The position numbers and the translations under genes are program-made. Shown in pieces: positions 46,064 through 55,340 of a stretch of DNA of 64,000 bases; positions within the stretch are counted from its first letter, which is position 1, and each line of letters begins with the position of its first letter. The DNA lies in contig NZ_CP110806.1 in the NCBI RefSeq assembly GCF_026184235.1, positions 1,550,001-1,614,000 of the forward strand. Reading direction: 5' to 3'. A model generated the notes under the pieces. The model saw nothing but the letters and a program-made list of their open reading frames with translations. It was not told the origin of the DNA and ran no database searches. This DNA comes from Cellulomonas sp. S1-8 (GTDB taxonomy: Bacteria > Actinomycetota > Actinomycetes > Actinomycetales > Cellulomonadaceae).

Positions 46064-46417
46064 GTGGACGCGCGACGAGGGGCAGCCGACGGCCGCCTGG
46101 TCGTGCGCCGCGACGGGCCCGTGCTGCGCGTGGTGCTCGACGGCGGCGTCGACCTCCTGGTGCGCGAGCGCGACGCGCCGGCCCTGTGGGGGGCGCTCGA
46201 CGACCCGCAGGTGCAGCTCGTCGAGGTGGACGCGGGCGCCGTGACGTTCCTCGACTCGAGCGGCCTGTCCGTACTGGTGCGCCTGGCACGGGACGCCGCC
46301 GCGGGCGGGGTGCCGCTGCGGCTCGTCGCGGTCAGCCCCCGCGTCGACGACCTGCTGGAGCAGACCGGGGTCCGGGCCTGGATGACGACGATCGCCGGGG
46401 TGCCGCGGGTGCCCTGA
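46064..46417 (+). CDS. STAS-domain protein, anti-sigma factor antagonist-like
   Basis: 117 residues from GTG 46064. The STAS fold has GPVLRVVLDGGVDLLV, LVEVDAGAVTFLDSSGLSVLVRLA with the phosphorylatable Ser in DSSGL, and LRLVAVSPRVDDLLEQTGV. This is the SpoIIAA/RsbV pattern, a switch that frees a sigma factor by binding its anti-sigma kinase. No anti-sigma partner is adjacent. CACACT lies 6 nt before the GTG, the same hexamer as before luxS. The divergent upstream region holds the palindrome array. Confidence 0.82.
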   Translation: MDARRGAADGRLVVRRDGPVLRVVLDGGVDLLVRERDAPALWGALDDPQVQLVEVDAGAVTFLDSSGLSVLVRLARDAAAGGVPLRLVAVSPRVDDLLEQTGVRAWMTTIAGVPRVP

Positions 46418-46426
46418 CCGGCGGGC

Positions 46427-46801
46427 TCAGTGCCCGCGCAACCGCTCGATGGCGCGCCGCTCGCGCTTGGTGGGGCGGCCTGCGCCGCGGTCCCGCTGCG
46501 CCGCGACCGCGACCTGGGACCGTGGCGGCGGCACGGGGGAGCGGTCGAGGTAGGAGGCCTGCGCGACCTCGGCCGACACCCGCTTGACGAGCAGACGGTG
46601 GACCACGACGAGCCGCTCCCGGGCACCGCCGCGCACCTGCACCTCGTCGCCCGGGACGACCTGCGTGGCCGGCTTGGCGCGGTCGCCGTTGACGCGCACG
46701 TGCCCCGCGCGGCACGCGGCAGCGGCGGCGGACCGGGTGGCGAACAGGCGGACCGCCCAGATCCAGGCGTCGACGCGCACGCGTCCCTGCGGCTCGGCCA
46801 C
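46427..46801 (-). CDS. S4-domain RNA-binding protein, Hsp15-like
   Basis: 124 residues from GTG 46801 (GGGAGG upstream). The S4 domain runs from RVDAWIWAVRLFATRSAAAAACRAGHVRVNG, with KPATQVVPGDEVQV, the Hsp15 (HslR) pattern. Hsp15 binds stalled 50S subunits carrying nascent peptide. The C-terminus is Arg-rich (RPTKRERRAIERLRGH). Convergent with the STAS gene with only 9 bp between the stops. Confidence 0.87.
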   Translation of the reverse strand: MAEPQGRVRVDAWIWAVRLFATRSAAAAACRAGHVRVNGDRAKPATQVVPGDEVQVRGGARERLVVVHRLLVKRVSAEVAQASYLDRSPVPPPRSQVAVAAQRDRGAGRPTKRERRAIERLRGH

Positions 46802-47166
46802 CTCGCCACCTCCCGTCCCGGGCCCGTCCCGCGGTCCCGGACGCCAGCCTGCCACGGCCGGGGGGCGAGGAGGTCGACCGCCGAGACGGTCCGACGGTCC
46901 CGCCGGGCGGCCCCTGGGCGGCACGCTCGACCGGGCGCCCGGATGCTGGCGACGTGGCTGCCCGCGGCGCAGCGTGCGCTCGCGCTCGTCGGCGGGCCAC
47001 GCCGACCCCGACGCCCTCGTCCGACCCGACCCCGACGCCCAGCCCCAGCCCACCCCGACGTCGACGGGATGCGTCGACGGAGCTCGGGTTCCAGGGCACG
47101 GGCAGCGCCACGCCCGGTGCGGTCACCTGCCTGCCGACCTACTCACGGCACCGCCGACATCACGCG
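46802..47166. other. Gene-poor stretch with a possible secreted-protein remnant
   Basis: No intact gene is visible. Around 46990-47060 the plus strand encodes a Pro/Thr/Ser linker-like run (TPTPTPSSDPTPTPSPSP) of the kind that joins cellulase modules. Beyond it the linker-like coding continues only by switching frame, and it has no start, signal peptide or recognisable domain. It may be a decayed carbohydrate-active enzyme gene or chance coding in GC-rich DNA. Confidence 0.3.
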
Positions 47167-47228
47167 CGACGACCCGCGGGTCTCGTGGCTCACGCCTCCG
47201 GGTGAGCCACATGATCCGCGGGTCGTCG
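47167..47228 (-). terminator. Large two-tier hairpin downstream of pgi
   Basis: The outer 13-bp arms CGACGACCCGCGG and CCGCGGGTCGTCG are perfect. Inside a symmetric 5x5-nt internal loop sits a second perfect 9-bp stem, GTGGCTCAC and GTGAGCCAC, with an 8-nt apical loop. It lies 30 bp after the pgi stop on the transcribed strand. Confidence 0.72.
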
Positions 47229-47257
47229 TGGTGCGACCGGGGTCCGGTCAGGTGCGG

Positions 47258-48940
47258 TCAGGCGCGCAGCTCCAGGTAGCGCTCGATGAGCGCGCGCGTC
47301 GACGGGTCCTGCGCGGCGAGCGCGTCGGCGTCCCCGGTGACCGCGGGCGCGATCTCGGTCGCGAGCTTCTTGCCCAGCTCGACGCCCCACTGGTCGAACG
47401 AGTCGATGCCCCACACGACGCCCTGCGCGAACGTGATGTGCTCGTAGAGCGCGATGAGCTGCCCCACGACGGACGGCGTGAGCGCAGGCGCCAGGATCGA
47501 GGTGGTCGGCCGGTTCCCGGAGAACACGCGTGCGGGCACGATCTCCTCCGCGGTGCCCTCGGCGCGGACCTCGTCGGCGGTCTTGCCGAACGCGAGCGCC
47601 TTGGTCTGCGCGAAGAAGTTGGCGAGGAACAGGGCGTGGACGTCGGTGCCGCCGTCGCGCAGCGGGTACGCGGGGTTGGCCACGGCGATGAAGTCGGCGG
47701 GGATCAGCCGCGTGCCCTGGTGGATGAGCTGGTAGAACGCGTGCTGGCCGTTGGTGCCGGGCTCGCCCCAGAACACCTCGCCGGTCTGCGTGGTGACGGG
47801 CGTGCCGTCCCAGCGCACCGACTTGCCGTTGGACTCCATGGTGAGCTGCTGGAGGTAGGCGGGGAAGCGGTGCAGCTGCTGCGCGTACGGCAGCACGGCG
47901 TGCGTGTGCGCGCCGAGGAAGTTCACGTACCAGACGTTGAGCAGGCCCATGAGGAACGGCACGTTCTGCGCGACGGGCGTCGTGCGCGCGTGCTCGTCGA
48001 CGGCGTGGAAGCCGGCGAGCAGGTCACCGAACGCGTCGGCGCCGATCGCGATGGCCAGCGACGTGCCGATGGCCGAGTCGACGGAGTAGCGGCCACCGAC
48101 CCAGTCCCAGAAGCCGAACGCGTTGGTCGGGTCGATGCCGAAGTCCGCGACCTTGTCGAGCGCCGTCGACACGGCGACGAAGTGCTGGGCGACGGCACCC
48201 GTGCGCGCCTCGTCGGTGTCGGCGATGTGCCCGCCCGCGAGGAGCGCGTCCCAGAGCCACTGCCGCGCCAGGCGCGCGTTCGTGAGCGTCTCGAGGGTGG
48301 TGAACGTCTTCGACGCGACGACGAACAGGGTCGTCGTGGGGTCGAGGCCCGCGGTCTTCTGCGCGAGGTCGGTGGGGTCGATGTTCGAGACGAACCGCAC
48401 CTCGAGGTCGTCCGCGACGTACGGCTCGAGCGCCTCGTACACCATGACGGGCCCCAGGTCGGAGCCGCCGATGCCGATGTTGACGACCGTGCGGACGGCC
48501 GCGCCGGTCACCCCGGTCCACTCGCCCGAGCGGACCTTCTCGGCGAACGCCATGACCTCGCCGAGCGCGGCCTGCACGTCGTCGTCGATCTGCTGCCCGT
48601 CCACGACGAGCGGCGGTGAGGCCTCCGCCGGCCGGCGCAGCGCGGTGTGCAGGACGGCGCGGTCCTCGGTGACGTTGATGTGCTCGCCGGCCAGCATCGC
48701 CTCGAACCGGTCGGTGAGGCGGACCTCGTCGGCCAGGCGCGCGAGCAGCGCGAGCGTCTCGTCGGTGACGAGGTTCTTCGACAGGTCGACGGTGAGGTCG
48801 GCGACCTGCAGGGTCAGGCGCTGCGCACGGGTCGGGTCGGTGGCGAACCAGCCGCGCAGGTCGGGGCGCAGCGCGCCCTCGTGCTCCGTGAGGGCCTGCC
48901 AGGCGCTCGTGGTCGTCGGGTCGATGGGAGGCGTCGGCAC
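47258..48940 (-). CDS. pgi: Glucose-6-phosphate isomerase
   Basis: 560 residues, full length. Signatures are [56 protein letters not shown] and [14 protein letters not shown], with the catalytic Glu, His and Lys contained in them. It interconverts glucose-6-phosphate and fructose-6-phosphate in glycolysis. GTG at 48940. In this neighbourhood it would receive fructose-6-phosphate made by NagB from the amino-sugar operon. It is transcribed alone and ends at a large hairpin. Confidence 0.96.
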   Translation of the reverse strand: MPTPPIDPTTTSAWQALTEHEGALRPDLRGWFATDPTRAQRLTLQVADLTVDLSKNLVTDETLALLARLADEVRLTDRFEAMLAGEHINVTEDRAVLHTALRRPAEASPPLVVDGQQIDDDVQAALGEVMAFAEKVRSGEWTGVTGAAVRTVVNIGIGGSDLGPVMVYEALEPYVADDLEVRFVSNIDPTDLAQKTAGLDPTTTLFVVASKTFTTLETLTNARLARQWLWDALLAGGHIADTDEARTGAVAQHFVAVSTALDKVADFGIDPTNAFGFWDWVGGRYSVDSAIGTSLAIAIGADAFGDLLAGFHAVDEHARTTPVAQNVPFLMGLLNVWYVNFLGAHTHAVLPYAQQLHRFPAYLQQLTMESNGKSVRWDGTPVTTQTGEVFWGEPGTNGQHAFYQLIHQGTRLIPADFIAVANPAYPLRDGGTDVHALFLANFFAQTKALAFGKTADEVRAEGTAEEIVPARVFSGNRPTTSILAPALTPSVVGQLIALYEHITFAQGVVWGIDSFDQWGVELGKKLATEIAPAVTGDADALAAQDPSTRALIERYLELRA

Positions 48941-49091
48941 GGGGGTCTCCTGGGGTCAGGCGGGGGGTCTCCCGCCCACCGTAGGGGGCCCGGGGTGTCG
49001 TCCGCACGGGACGTCCGACGGACGCGGGAACCGGGGCGCGCGCCCGGGCTCCCGCGTCCGCGGGCTCGAGGTCGGCCGGTCGGCCGACGCG

Positions 49092-50411
49092 TCAGCGGTA
49101 CGTGATGCTCGACGTGCTGTACCCGCACGCTGTGCTGGGCCCGGAGCCGACCTTCGTCGGCTCGCCCGAGGTCACGCCCCGGTACTCCTCGCAGATCGCG
49201 ATCTTCTTCGACGAGTCGCCGATGATGGTCACGCCGGAGATCGTCGCCCGGTCGCCGAGGTTGGGGTTGATCCCGACCAGGGCCTTGCCCGGGGCCGTGA
49301 CCTGGACGTTCGAGATCTGCACCGAGCGGGCGTGCTGCGTGGAGCAGTTGCCGCACGAGCGGTAGAGCTTGCCGAAGTCGGAGACCTGGAAGTTCTTGAT
49401 GACGAAGGTGCCCGGGCCGTTGTGCTGGAACACCTTGTCGTGCGCCTTGCGTGCGCCGCCGCCGTCGACGGTCATCCGCTGCGAGGACGACGTGCCCTTG
49501 AACGTCGCCGCGTCCTCGCCGACGTCCTCCCACCAGACGTTCTGGATGGTGCAGGTGCCCTTGCAGTGGATCCCGTCGGCCGCGCCCGTACCGAGGATGA
49601 CGTTCTTGATGGTCGCGCCGTCCGCCAGCTCGAACATGGGCGGCTGACCCTCCTCCTGGTCGCCGGAGGACAGGCCGTAGTACCGCACGTTCTTGCCGTC
49701 GAGCGTGCCGCTGACCTTGATGGTCGCGGACACCTTCTGCTGCCCCGTGGCCGAGGGCCACGACACGTTGCTCGTCGGCGGGGCGGTGGTGGGCGAGGTG
49801 GTCGGTGCGGTCGTCGGTGCGGTCGTCGGCACCGTCGTCGGGGTGCTGCCGCCGGACCCGACCCTCACCAGCTGCCACTGCTGGTTGTACTGGTTGTTGT
49901 CCGTCAGCTGGGTGACGCTCGCACCGTCGGCGGTGGAGCGGTCGGTGACCGTCACGGCCTTGCCGGAGTGCCGGTTGAGCAGCCGGACGTACGCGCCGCT
50001 CGCCGAGTCGGCGAGCTTGAACTGCTGGTTCGTGGCGTTGAGGTCGGTGTACTGACGGAACTGGCCGCGGTCGGCGGTCGACCACTCCCACAGGTCGAGG
50101 ACCTTGCCGGAGTGCCGCGACTTGAGCCGGTAGTACCCGGACCCGGAGTCGACGAACTGCCACTGCTGCCAGTTCCCGTCGTTGCGCGGCCACTGCTGGA
50201 TGGTCGCGGCGTCGGCCGTCGACGAGCCGGTGACGTCCATGACCTTGCCGCTCTGGCGGTTGACCAGGACGTACCAGGCGCTCGTGTCGACGCTCGCTGC
50301 GGCCGCGCCGACGGCCGAGGCCAGGCCGAGCGTGCCGCCGAGCGCGAGCGCGAGGGCGGCGGCGAGCGCGACGCGGATCGGGCGTCGTGCCACCGGGTGT
50401 CTGCGGGACAT
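49092..50411 (-). CDS. Secreted PL3 pectate lyase with N-terminal CBM13
   Basis: 439 residues from ATG 50411 (the frame is open further upstream, but the signal peptide starts here). Signal peptide about 1-40, CBM13 trefoil about 42-185 with NQQFKL and NQQWQL repeats, Thr/Pro linker (PTTAPTTAPTT), then a PL3 parallel beta-helix (about 210-439) with the family motifs ADGIHCKGTCTIQNVWWEDVGEDAATFKG split across 340 or so, HDKVFQHNGPG and RSCGNC. PL3 enzymes cleave pectate by beta-elimination with Ca2+. Palindromic operator candidates lie between it and the divergent PfkB gene. Confidence 0.93.
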   Translation of the reverse strand: MSRRHPVARRPIRVALAAALALALGGTLGLASAVGAAAASVDTSAWYVLVNRQSGKVMDVTGSSTADAATIQQWPRNDGNWQQWQFVDSGSGYYRLKSRHSGKVLDLWEWSTADRGQFRQYTDLNATNQQFKLADSASGAYVRLLNRHSGKAVTVTDRSTADGASVTQLTDNNQYNQQWQLVRVGSGGSTPTTVPTTAPTTAPTTSPTTAPPTSNVSWPSATGQQKVSATIKVSGTLDGKNVRYYGLSSGDQEEGQPPMFELADGATIKNVILGTGAADGIHCKGTCTIQNVWWEDVGEDAATFKGTSSSQRMTVDGGGARKAHDKVFQHNGPGTFVIKNFQVSDFGKLYRSCGNCSTQHARSVQISNVQVTAPGKALVGINPNLGDRATISGVTIIGDSSKKIAICEEYRGVTSGEPTKVGSGPSTACGYSTSSITYR

Positions 50412-50427
50412 GTCCTGCCTCTCATAG

Positions 50428-50521
50428 GTGAAGCGCTTGCGCGCCGAGGGAACCACGTCGGGACATGTCGGGTGAACCCCCTGAAAGCGGTGTGAAACGT
50501 TCAAGTCCCGTGAACGTTCAC
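50428..50521. promoter_or_regulatory. LacI-type operator candidates between pectate lyase and PfkB genes
   Basis: Three dyads lie in the 158-bp divergent region: GTGAAGCGCTTGC (50429-50441, core AAGCGCTT at 50431-50438), TGAAACGTTCAA (about 50492-50503, imperfect) and the perfect 12-bp GTGAACGTTCAC (50510-50521). The last matches the GTGAACGATCAC half of the GH43 promoter site. They could control both divergent genes. Confidence 0.58.
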
Positions 50522-50569
50522 AACCGAGGACCCGGCCCGTCGGGTCGGAGGGCCTGCGAGGATGCGCCC

Positions 50570-51496
50570 ATGCGTGACCGGCTGGTGTGCTGCGGCCTGA
50601 CGACCCTCGACGTCACCCAGGTCGTCGACCGCCTCCCTGCCCCGGACGAGAAGGTCGTGGCCGACGGCCTCGACGTCACGTTCGGCGGGCCCGCGGCCAA
50701 CGCGGCGGCCGTCGCGGTGGGGCTCGGGGTGCCGACGACCCTCGTGACCGCGCTCGGGTCCGGCGTCCTCGCCGACGTGGTGCGCGCCGGCCTGGCGGCG
50801 GCGGGGGTCGACGTCGTCGACCTGGTCCCCGACGTGCCGGGCGTCCTGCCCGTGTCGACCGTGCTGGTGACGCGCGGGACGGGGGAGCGCGCCGTGGTGT
50901 CCGTCAACGGCGCGCGCGTGCCGCACCTGCCCCCGCCCGACGACGCCGTGCTGGCCCGCGCCGGTGCCCTCCTGGTCGACGGGCACCACGGGGCGGCCGC
51001 ACTGCCGCTGGCCGTCGCCGCCCGCGCGGCCGGGGTGCCCGTGCTGCTCGACGGCGGCAGCTGGAAGCCCGGCACGGCGGAGCTGCTCGCGGCCGTTGAC
51101 CTCGCGGTGCTGTCGGCGGACCTCGAGCTCCCGGGCGGCCTTGACGGTGGGGGTGGGCCTGGCGGTGGGTCGGACGAGGCGATCGACGCGCTGCTCGACG
51201 AGGTCGCGGCGCACGGCCCCTGGTTCGTCGCGCGCAGCGCCGGCGCCGGGCCCGTACGGGTGCTGCAGGTGGTGCCCGGCGGGTCACCCGCGCGGTCCTC
51301 GCAGCGTCCGCCCGCGGTGCCCGCGGGCGGCGTCGTCGACACGCTGGGGGCGGGCGACGTGCTGCACGGCGCGATGGCGGCGGCGCTCGCGCGCGGCACC
51401 GACCCGCTCGCCGCGCTGGCCGACGGCATGCGCTGCGCCACCCTCTCGGTCCAGCACGCAGGCGCCCGCGCCTGGCTCCTCGACCCACGCCGCTGA
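50570..51496 (+). CDS. PfkB-family carbohydrate kinase
   Basis: 308 residues from ATG 50570. Ribokinase/PfkB fold: VCCGLTTLDVTQVVDRLP, DVTFGGPAANAAAVAVGLG and the catalytic DTLGAGDVLHGAMAAAL. It phosphorylates a sugar or related hydroxyl with ATP; the substrate is not determined by sequence. Divergent from the pectate lyase gene with shared operator candidates, so a role in using pectin- or hexose-derived sugar is plausible. A hairpin lies 6 bp after the stop. Confidence 0.88.
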   Translation: MRDRLVCCGLTTLDVTQVVDRLPAPDEKVVADGLDVTFGGPAANAAAVAVGLGVPTTLVTALGSGVLADVVRAGLAAAGVDVVDLVPDVPGVLPVSTVLVTRGTGERAVVSVNGARVPHLPPPDDAVLARAGALLVDGHHGAAALPLAVAARAAGVPVLLDGGSWKPGTAELLAAVDLAVLSADLELPGGLDGGGGPGGGSDEAIDALLDEVAAHGPWFVARSAGAGPVRVLQVVPGGSPARSSQRPPAVPAGGVVDTLGAGDVLHGAMAAALARGTDPLAALADGMRCATLSVQHAGARAWLLDPRR

Positions 51497-51502
51497 CGCA
51501 CG

Positions 51503-51528
51503 GAAGTGGTCGCACGGGTGACCACTTC
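51503..51528 (+). terminator. Hairpin after the PfkB gene
   Basis: Perfect 9-bp arms GAAGTGGTC and GACCACTTC with an 8-nt loop, directly after the stop. A related imperfect dyad (GGAGTGACCACTCTCC) follows at about 51546-51561. The AGTGGTC/GACCACT halves also resemble GntR/DasR-type half sites, so a regulatory role is possible. Confidence 0.5.
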
Positions 51529-51698
51529 GCGCCGCCCGGGCGGTCGGAGTGACCACTCTCCGAGGTGTCAGCCGAAGCTGGCCCGCGTACGCGGGCCCCC
51601 CGCCCGCAGCCCTGTGGCCGGGACGTATCGGGCATCGCTCGGACGTGTGAACGCGCGGTCACGATGTGATCACGGTCACTCCGGACCGTTGACGGGGA

Positions 51699-51719
51699 TT
51701 AGTAAGGAAGGTCTACTAA
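51699..51719 (+). promoter_or_regulatory. Probable autoregulatory operator of the ROK repressor
   Basis: TTAGTA (51699-51704) and TACTAA (51714-51719) are perfect inverted 6-bp arms around AGGAAGGTC. The AT-rich arms stand out sharply from the GC background. The site also covers the AAGGAAGG stretch ahead of the ATG at 51725. ROK repressors of amino-sugar operons bind sites of this kind. Confidence 0.6.
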
Positions 51720-51724
51720 CAAAC

Positions 51725-52903
51725 ATGTCCACGTCGACGAGGGCGGCCGCCGGTCGCACCGCGAGCCCGGTCCAGCGTCAGCTGCGACCCACCGCGAAGG
51801 TGCTCCCCGAGCACGCCCGCGCCCACAACCGCTCGCTCGTCCTGGGCCACCTCTTCCACGACGGCCCGTCGTCCCGCGCCGACATCGCCCGCAGCACCGG
51901 GCTGACCCGCGTCACGGTCTCGGACCTCGTCGCGGCCCTGCTCACCGAGGGCCTGGTCGCCGAGCTCGGCGTCCGCGCCGAGGGCAAGGTCGGCAAGCCC
52001 GCGACCCTCGTCGGCCTGCGCTCGGCCGACCACCACGTCGTCGTCCTCGACCTCACCGACGACGAGACCCTCCACGGCGCCGTCATGACCCTGGTCGGCG
52101 AGGTCGTCACCCGCGAGCACGTCGCCAGCGGCGGCGCGACCGGGGCGGACGCCGTCACGCTCGTCGAGGACCTGTGCCGCCGGCTCGTCGACGGTGCCAC
52201 GCGGCCCGTCATCGGCGTCGGCATCGCGTCGCCCGGGATCATCGACGACACCGGCCGCGTCGTCGAGGCACCCAACCGCGGCTGGTACGACGTGCCGCTC
52301 GCCGCACGGCTGTCCGCCGTCCTCGGCGCGCCCGTGCACGTCGCCAACGACGCCAACACCCGCGCGCTGGGGGAGTACACGTACGGCGGCGCCGACGCGA
52401 ACGCCATGATCGTCACCGTCGGCCAGGGCGTCGGCGCCGGGATGCTCGTCGACGGCGCGCTCGTGCGCGGCCGCGGCCACGCCGCCGGGGAGATCGGCCA
52501 CGTCACCGTCGTCGACGAGGACACCCCCGGCGAGACCCCGCAGCCGTGCGCGTGCGGACGCACCGGCTGCCTCGAGACCGTGCTGAGCGCGCCCGCCCTG
52601 CGGCGGCGCACCGCCGGTCTGCCCCCCGAGGACGCCGACGCCGCGCTGGCGTCGGTCGGACGGATGCTGGGCCGCGCCCTGGCCCCCGTCGTCAGCGCGC
52701 TCAACCTCGCCGAGGTCCTGCTCTCCGGCCCCCCGGAGCTGCTCGACGGACCCCTGCGAGAGGCGGCGAGCACCACCCTCCGCGACCGGACGATGCCCGT
52801 CGTCGGGCACGACCTGCGGTTGCGGATGGCAGCCCTCGACGAGGACGCGGCGCTGGCAGGCGCCGCCGTGCTCGTCCTGTCCGGTCAGCTCGGGGTCACG
52901 TGA
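51725..52903 (+). CDS. ROK-family transcriptional repressor
   Basis: 392 residues. N-terminal winged helix (about 38-95) with SRADIARSTGLTRVTVSDLVAALL, then a ROK domain with GVGIASPGIIDD, VHVANDANTRALGEY and the zinc motif CACGRTGCLE. It is the NagC/XylR type: a sugar-binding kinase-like domain that controls DNA binding. It precedes the binding-protein operon at 53030-58047 and most likely represses it. A strong hairpin at 52922-52956 separates the two. Confidence 0.9.
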   Translation: MSTSTRAAAGRTASPVQRQLRPTAKVLPEHARAHNRSLVLGHLFHDGPSSRADIARSTGLTRVTVSDLVAALLTEGLVAELGVRAEGKVGKPATLVGLRSADHHVVVLDLTDDETLHGAVMTLVGEVVTREHVASGGATGADAVTLVEDLCRRLVDGATRPVIGVGIASPGIIDDTGRVVEAPNRGWYDVPLAARLSAVLGAPVHVANDANTRALGEYTYGGADANAMIVTVGQGVGAGMLVDGALVRGRGHAAGEIGHVTVVDEDTPGETPQPCACGRTGCLETVLSAPALRRRTAGLPPEDADAALASVGRMLGRALAPVVSALNLAEVLLSGPPELLDGPLREAASTTLRDRTMPVVGHDLRLRMAALDEDAALAGAAVLVLSGQLGVT

Positions 52904-52921
52904 CGGCCCCGCGCGACCGGT

Positions 52922-52956
52922 GTCGGCCCGGGGTCACGTGACGACCCCGGGCCGAC
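52922..52956 (+). terminator. Strong hairpin after the ROK repressor gene
   Basis: Perfect 14-bp arms GTCGGCCCGGGGTC and GACCCCGGGCCGAC around a 7-nt loop ACGTGAC, 18 bp after the stop. It should end the repressor transcript or reduce read-through into the importer operon. Confidence 0.75.
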
Positions 52957-53029
52957 GTCCAGCAGTCGGCAGCACCACCCCCGGCGACGTCGTGGTGACG
53001 ATCGCCTCGCACACGGGAGGACCCCCAAC

Positions 53030-54316
53030 GTGAAGATCCTACGTATCGGCGCCGTCGGACTGGCAGCCGCGCTCGTGCTCACCGCGTGCTCGAGCGGGGG
53101 CGACACCGGTGACGGCAGCACCGACGCCGCGTCCGGCGGCACGGAAGGTGCCGAGATCCGTGTCTGGCTCGTCGGCACCGACACCCCCGACGCCGCGCGC
53201 GAGCACCTGAAGGAGACGTTCGAGTCCGAGAACCCCGGCTCGACGCTCACCATCGAGGAGCAGTCCTGGACGGGCCTGACCGACAAGCTCACGACCGCCC
53301 TGGCCTCCTCCGACTCGCCCGACGTGGTCGAGGTGGGCAACACGCAGGCCGCGACGTTCACGTCGGCGGGCTACTTCACGTCGCTGGACGACATCGCCGA
53401 GGACCTCGGCGGCGACGACCTGCTGCCCGGCTTCGTCGAGGCCGGCACGTGGGAGGACGTGTTCTACGCCGCCCCCTACTACGCGGGCTCGCGCATCGTG
53501 TTCTACAGCGCCCAGGTGCTCGGTGACACCCCCGTGCCGACGACCCTCGAGGAGTACGTCGAGACGGCGAAGGCCCTCAAGACCGACGCGCGCTCGGGCC
53601 TGTGGTTCCCCGGTCAGGACTGGTACAACGCCCTGCCCTTCGTGTGGGAGAACGGCGGCTTCATCGCCGAGCCCGCGGACGACGGCACCTGGGAGGCCGG
53701 CTTCTCCACCGCGGGCGGCATCGCGGGCCTCGAGCAGGTCCAGGACCTCATGGTCAACGCCTCGAACGCACCCAAGGACGGCGACGAGGCCGACCTGCAG
53801 GTCCCGTTCTGCGCGGGCCAGACCACGTTCCTGTCGGCCCCGAACTGGATCCGCTGGTCGATCCAGGCCCCGGCCGACGCCGAGGCCCCGGGCTGCCCGG
53901 ACACGTTCGGCTCCGACCTGCACGCCTTCCCGCTGCCCGGCGCGACGGCGGGCGAGACGGCCAAGGTCTTCGCCGGCGGCTCGAACGTCGCGGTCGCGAC
54001 GAAGTCGCCGAACGTGGACCTGGCCAAGAAGGCCCTGATCATCATGCTGTCGGACGAGTACCAGACGATCCTCGCCGAGAACTCGATGATCCCGGCCAAG
54101 AAGTCGCTCGCCTCGGCCCTGCCCGACGACGAGTTCACGCAGGCGTCGGCGCAGGCCGCGGCCAACGCCCAGCTCACCCCGGCGACCCCGCGGTGGGGCG
54201 ACGTCGAGACGCAGCGCGTCATCCAGGACGCGCTCGTGCAGATCGCCCAGGGCGGTGACGTCACGACGATCGCCGAGGAGCTCGACGCGACGATCGAGTC
54301 CATCCTCAACGGCTGA
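53030..54316 (+). CDS. Sugar ABC transporter solute-binding lipoprotein
   Basis: 428 residues from GTG 53030 (GGGAGGA upstream). Lipoprotein signal with LVLTAC, lipid-modified C20, then a Gly/Ser-rich tether and a family-1 solute-binding fold (IRVWLVGTDTPDAAREHL, SSDSPDVVEVGNTQ, FYAAPYYAGSRIVFYS). The operon also encodes NagB and a ROK kinase, so the ligand is probably an amino sugar such as N-acetylglucosamine or chitobiose (compare DasA/NgcE systems). No ATPase gene is in the operon, as in actinobacterial sugar importers that use the shared ATPase MsiK. Confidence 0.88.
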   Translation: MKILRIGAVGLAAALVLTACSSGGDTGDGSTDAASGGTEGAEIRVWLVGTDTPDAAREHLKETFESENPGSTLTIEEQSWTGLTDKLTTALASSDSPDVVEVGNTQAATFTSAGYFTSLDDIAEDLGGDDLLPGFVEAGTWEDVFYAAPYYAGSRIVFYSAQVLGDTPVPTTLEEYVETAKALKTDARSGLWFPGQDWYNALPFVWENGGFIAEPADDGTWEAGFSTAGGIAGLEQVQDLMVNASNAPKDGDEADLQVPFCAGQTTFLSAPNWIRWSIQAPADAEAPGCPDTFGSDLHAFPLPGATAGETAKVFAGGSNVAVATKSPNVDLAKKALIIMLSDEYQTILAENSMIPAKKSLASALPDDEFTQASAQAAANAQLTPATPRWGDVETQRVIQDALVQIAQGGDVTTIAEELDATIESILNG

Positions 54317-54383
54317 CCCGGCACCACCGGTCGGGCCCGCGCACGCCGCGGGCCCGACCCGGTCGGCTCCCTGGAGGGACCCC

Positions 54384-55340
54384 ATGAGCTCCACCACGCT
54401 CCCGGCCGCGCCGCCCGAGGCGGCGCCGGCACCGCGCGCGACCCGCACGATCACCGCCGCGCGCCTGCTGCCCTGGTTCCTGCTGGCACCCAGCCTCGCC
54501 GTGCTGGCCGTCGTCACCGGCTACCCGCTCGTGCGCATGCTGTGGCTGTCGGTGCACGAGTACGAGCGCGCCCAGCTGCTCGGCGTGCCCGCCCCGTTCG
54601 TCGGGGTCGACAACTACGTCGCCACGCTGACCGACGGGCGGTTCTGGACCGTCACGGCCCGCAGCTTCGCCTTCATGCTCGTGTGCGTCGCGCTGACCAT
54701 CACGGTCGGGACGCTCGTCGCGCTGCTGCTGATGAAGCTGGGCCGGGTGATGCGCCTCGTGCTGTCGGTGGGGCTGCTGCTCGCCTGGGCGATGCCGCCG
54801 CTGGCGGCGATGCTGGTGTGGGGCTGGATCTTCGACACCCAGTACGGCGTCGTCAACCACCTGCTGACGGGCCTGACCGGTGACAGCTGGATGGGCCACT
54901 CGTGGCTCATCTCGCCGCTGTCGTTCTTCGCGGTCGCCGCGCTCGTCATCGTCTGGGGCGCGATCCCGTTCGTCGCGTTCACGCTCTACGCGGGGTTCAC
55001 GCAGATCCCGGGCGAGGTGCTCGAGGCCGCGCAGCTCGACGGCGCCAGCGCGCGGCAGCGCTTCTTCGACGTGCAGGTCCCGTACGTCCGGACCATCTAC
55101 GTCGTGCTGATCGTGCTGTCGATGATCTGGGACCTCAAGGTCTTCACGCAGATCTTCGTCCTGCAGGGCATCGGCGGCGTGAAGTCCGAGACGAGCACGC
55201 TCGGCGTCTACATCTACGAGATGGGCATGGCCCAGGGCCACTACGGCGCCGCCAGCGCGATCGCCGTCATCTTCACGATCATCATGCTCGCGATCTCGGC
55301 GTACTACGTGCGCGCGACGGTCAAGGAGGAGCAGCTGTGA
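54384..55340 (+). CDS. Sugar ABC transporter permease 1 (MalF-like)
   Basis: 318 residues from ATG 54384 (GGAGGGA upstream), six helices, first at about 28-48. The EAA loop reads YAGFTQIPGEVLEAAQLDGASARQRFFDV, split over about 220-250, where the ATPase docks. It forms a heterodimer with the permease encoded next. The previous stop is 67 bp upstream; the next gene overlaps by 4 bases (GTGA). Confidence 0.93.
   Translation: MSSTTLPAAPPEAAPAPRATRTITAARLLPWFLLAPSLAVLAVVTGYPLVRMLWLSVHEYERAQLLGVPAPFVGVDNYVATLTDGRFWTVTARSFAFMLVCVALTITVGTLVALLLMKLGRVMRLVLSVGLLLAWAMPPLAAMLVWGWIFDTQYGVVNHLLTGLTGDSWMGHSWLISPLSFFAVAALVIVWGAIPFVAFTLYAGFTQIPGEVLEAAQLDGASARQRFFDVQVPYVRTIYVVLIVLSMIWDLKVFTQIFVLQGIGGVKSETSTLGVYIYEMGMAQGHYGAASAIAVIFTIIMLAISAYYVRATVKEEQL

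Noticed and set aside
44790..46400. Plus-strand open frames through the palindrome array encoding repeated RDRGF/ARPRF peptides
   Set aside because: The repeated peptide is only the translation of the 47-bp DNA repeat and continues antisense into the AlkA-like gene. There is no start signal or fold.
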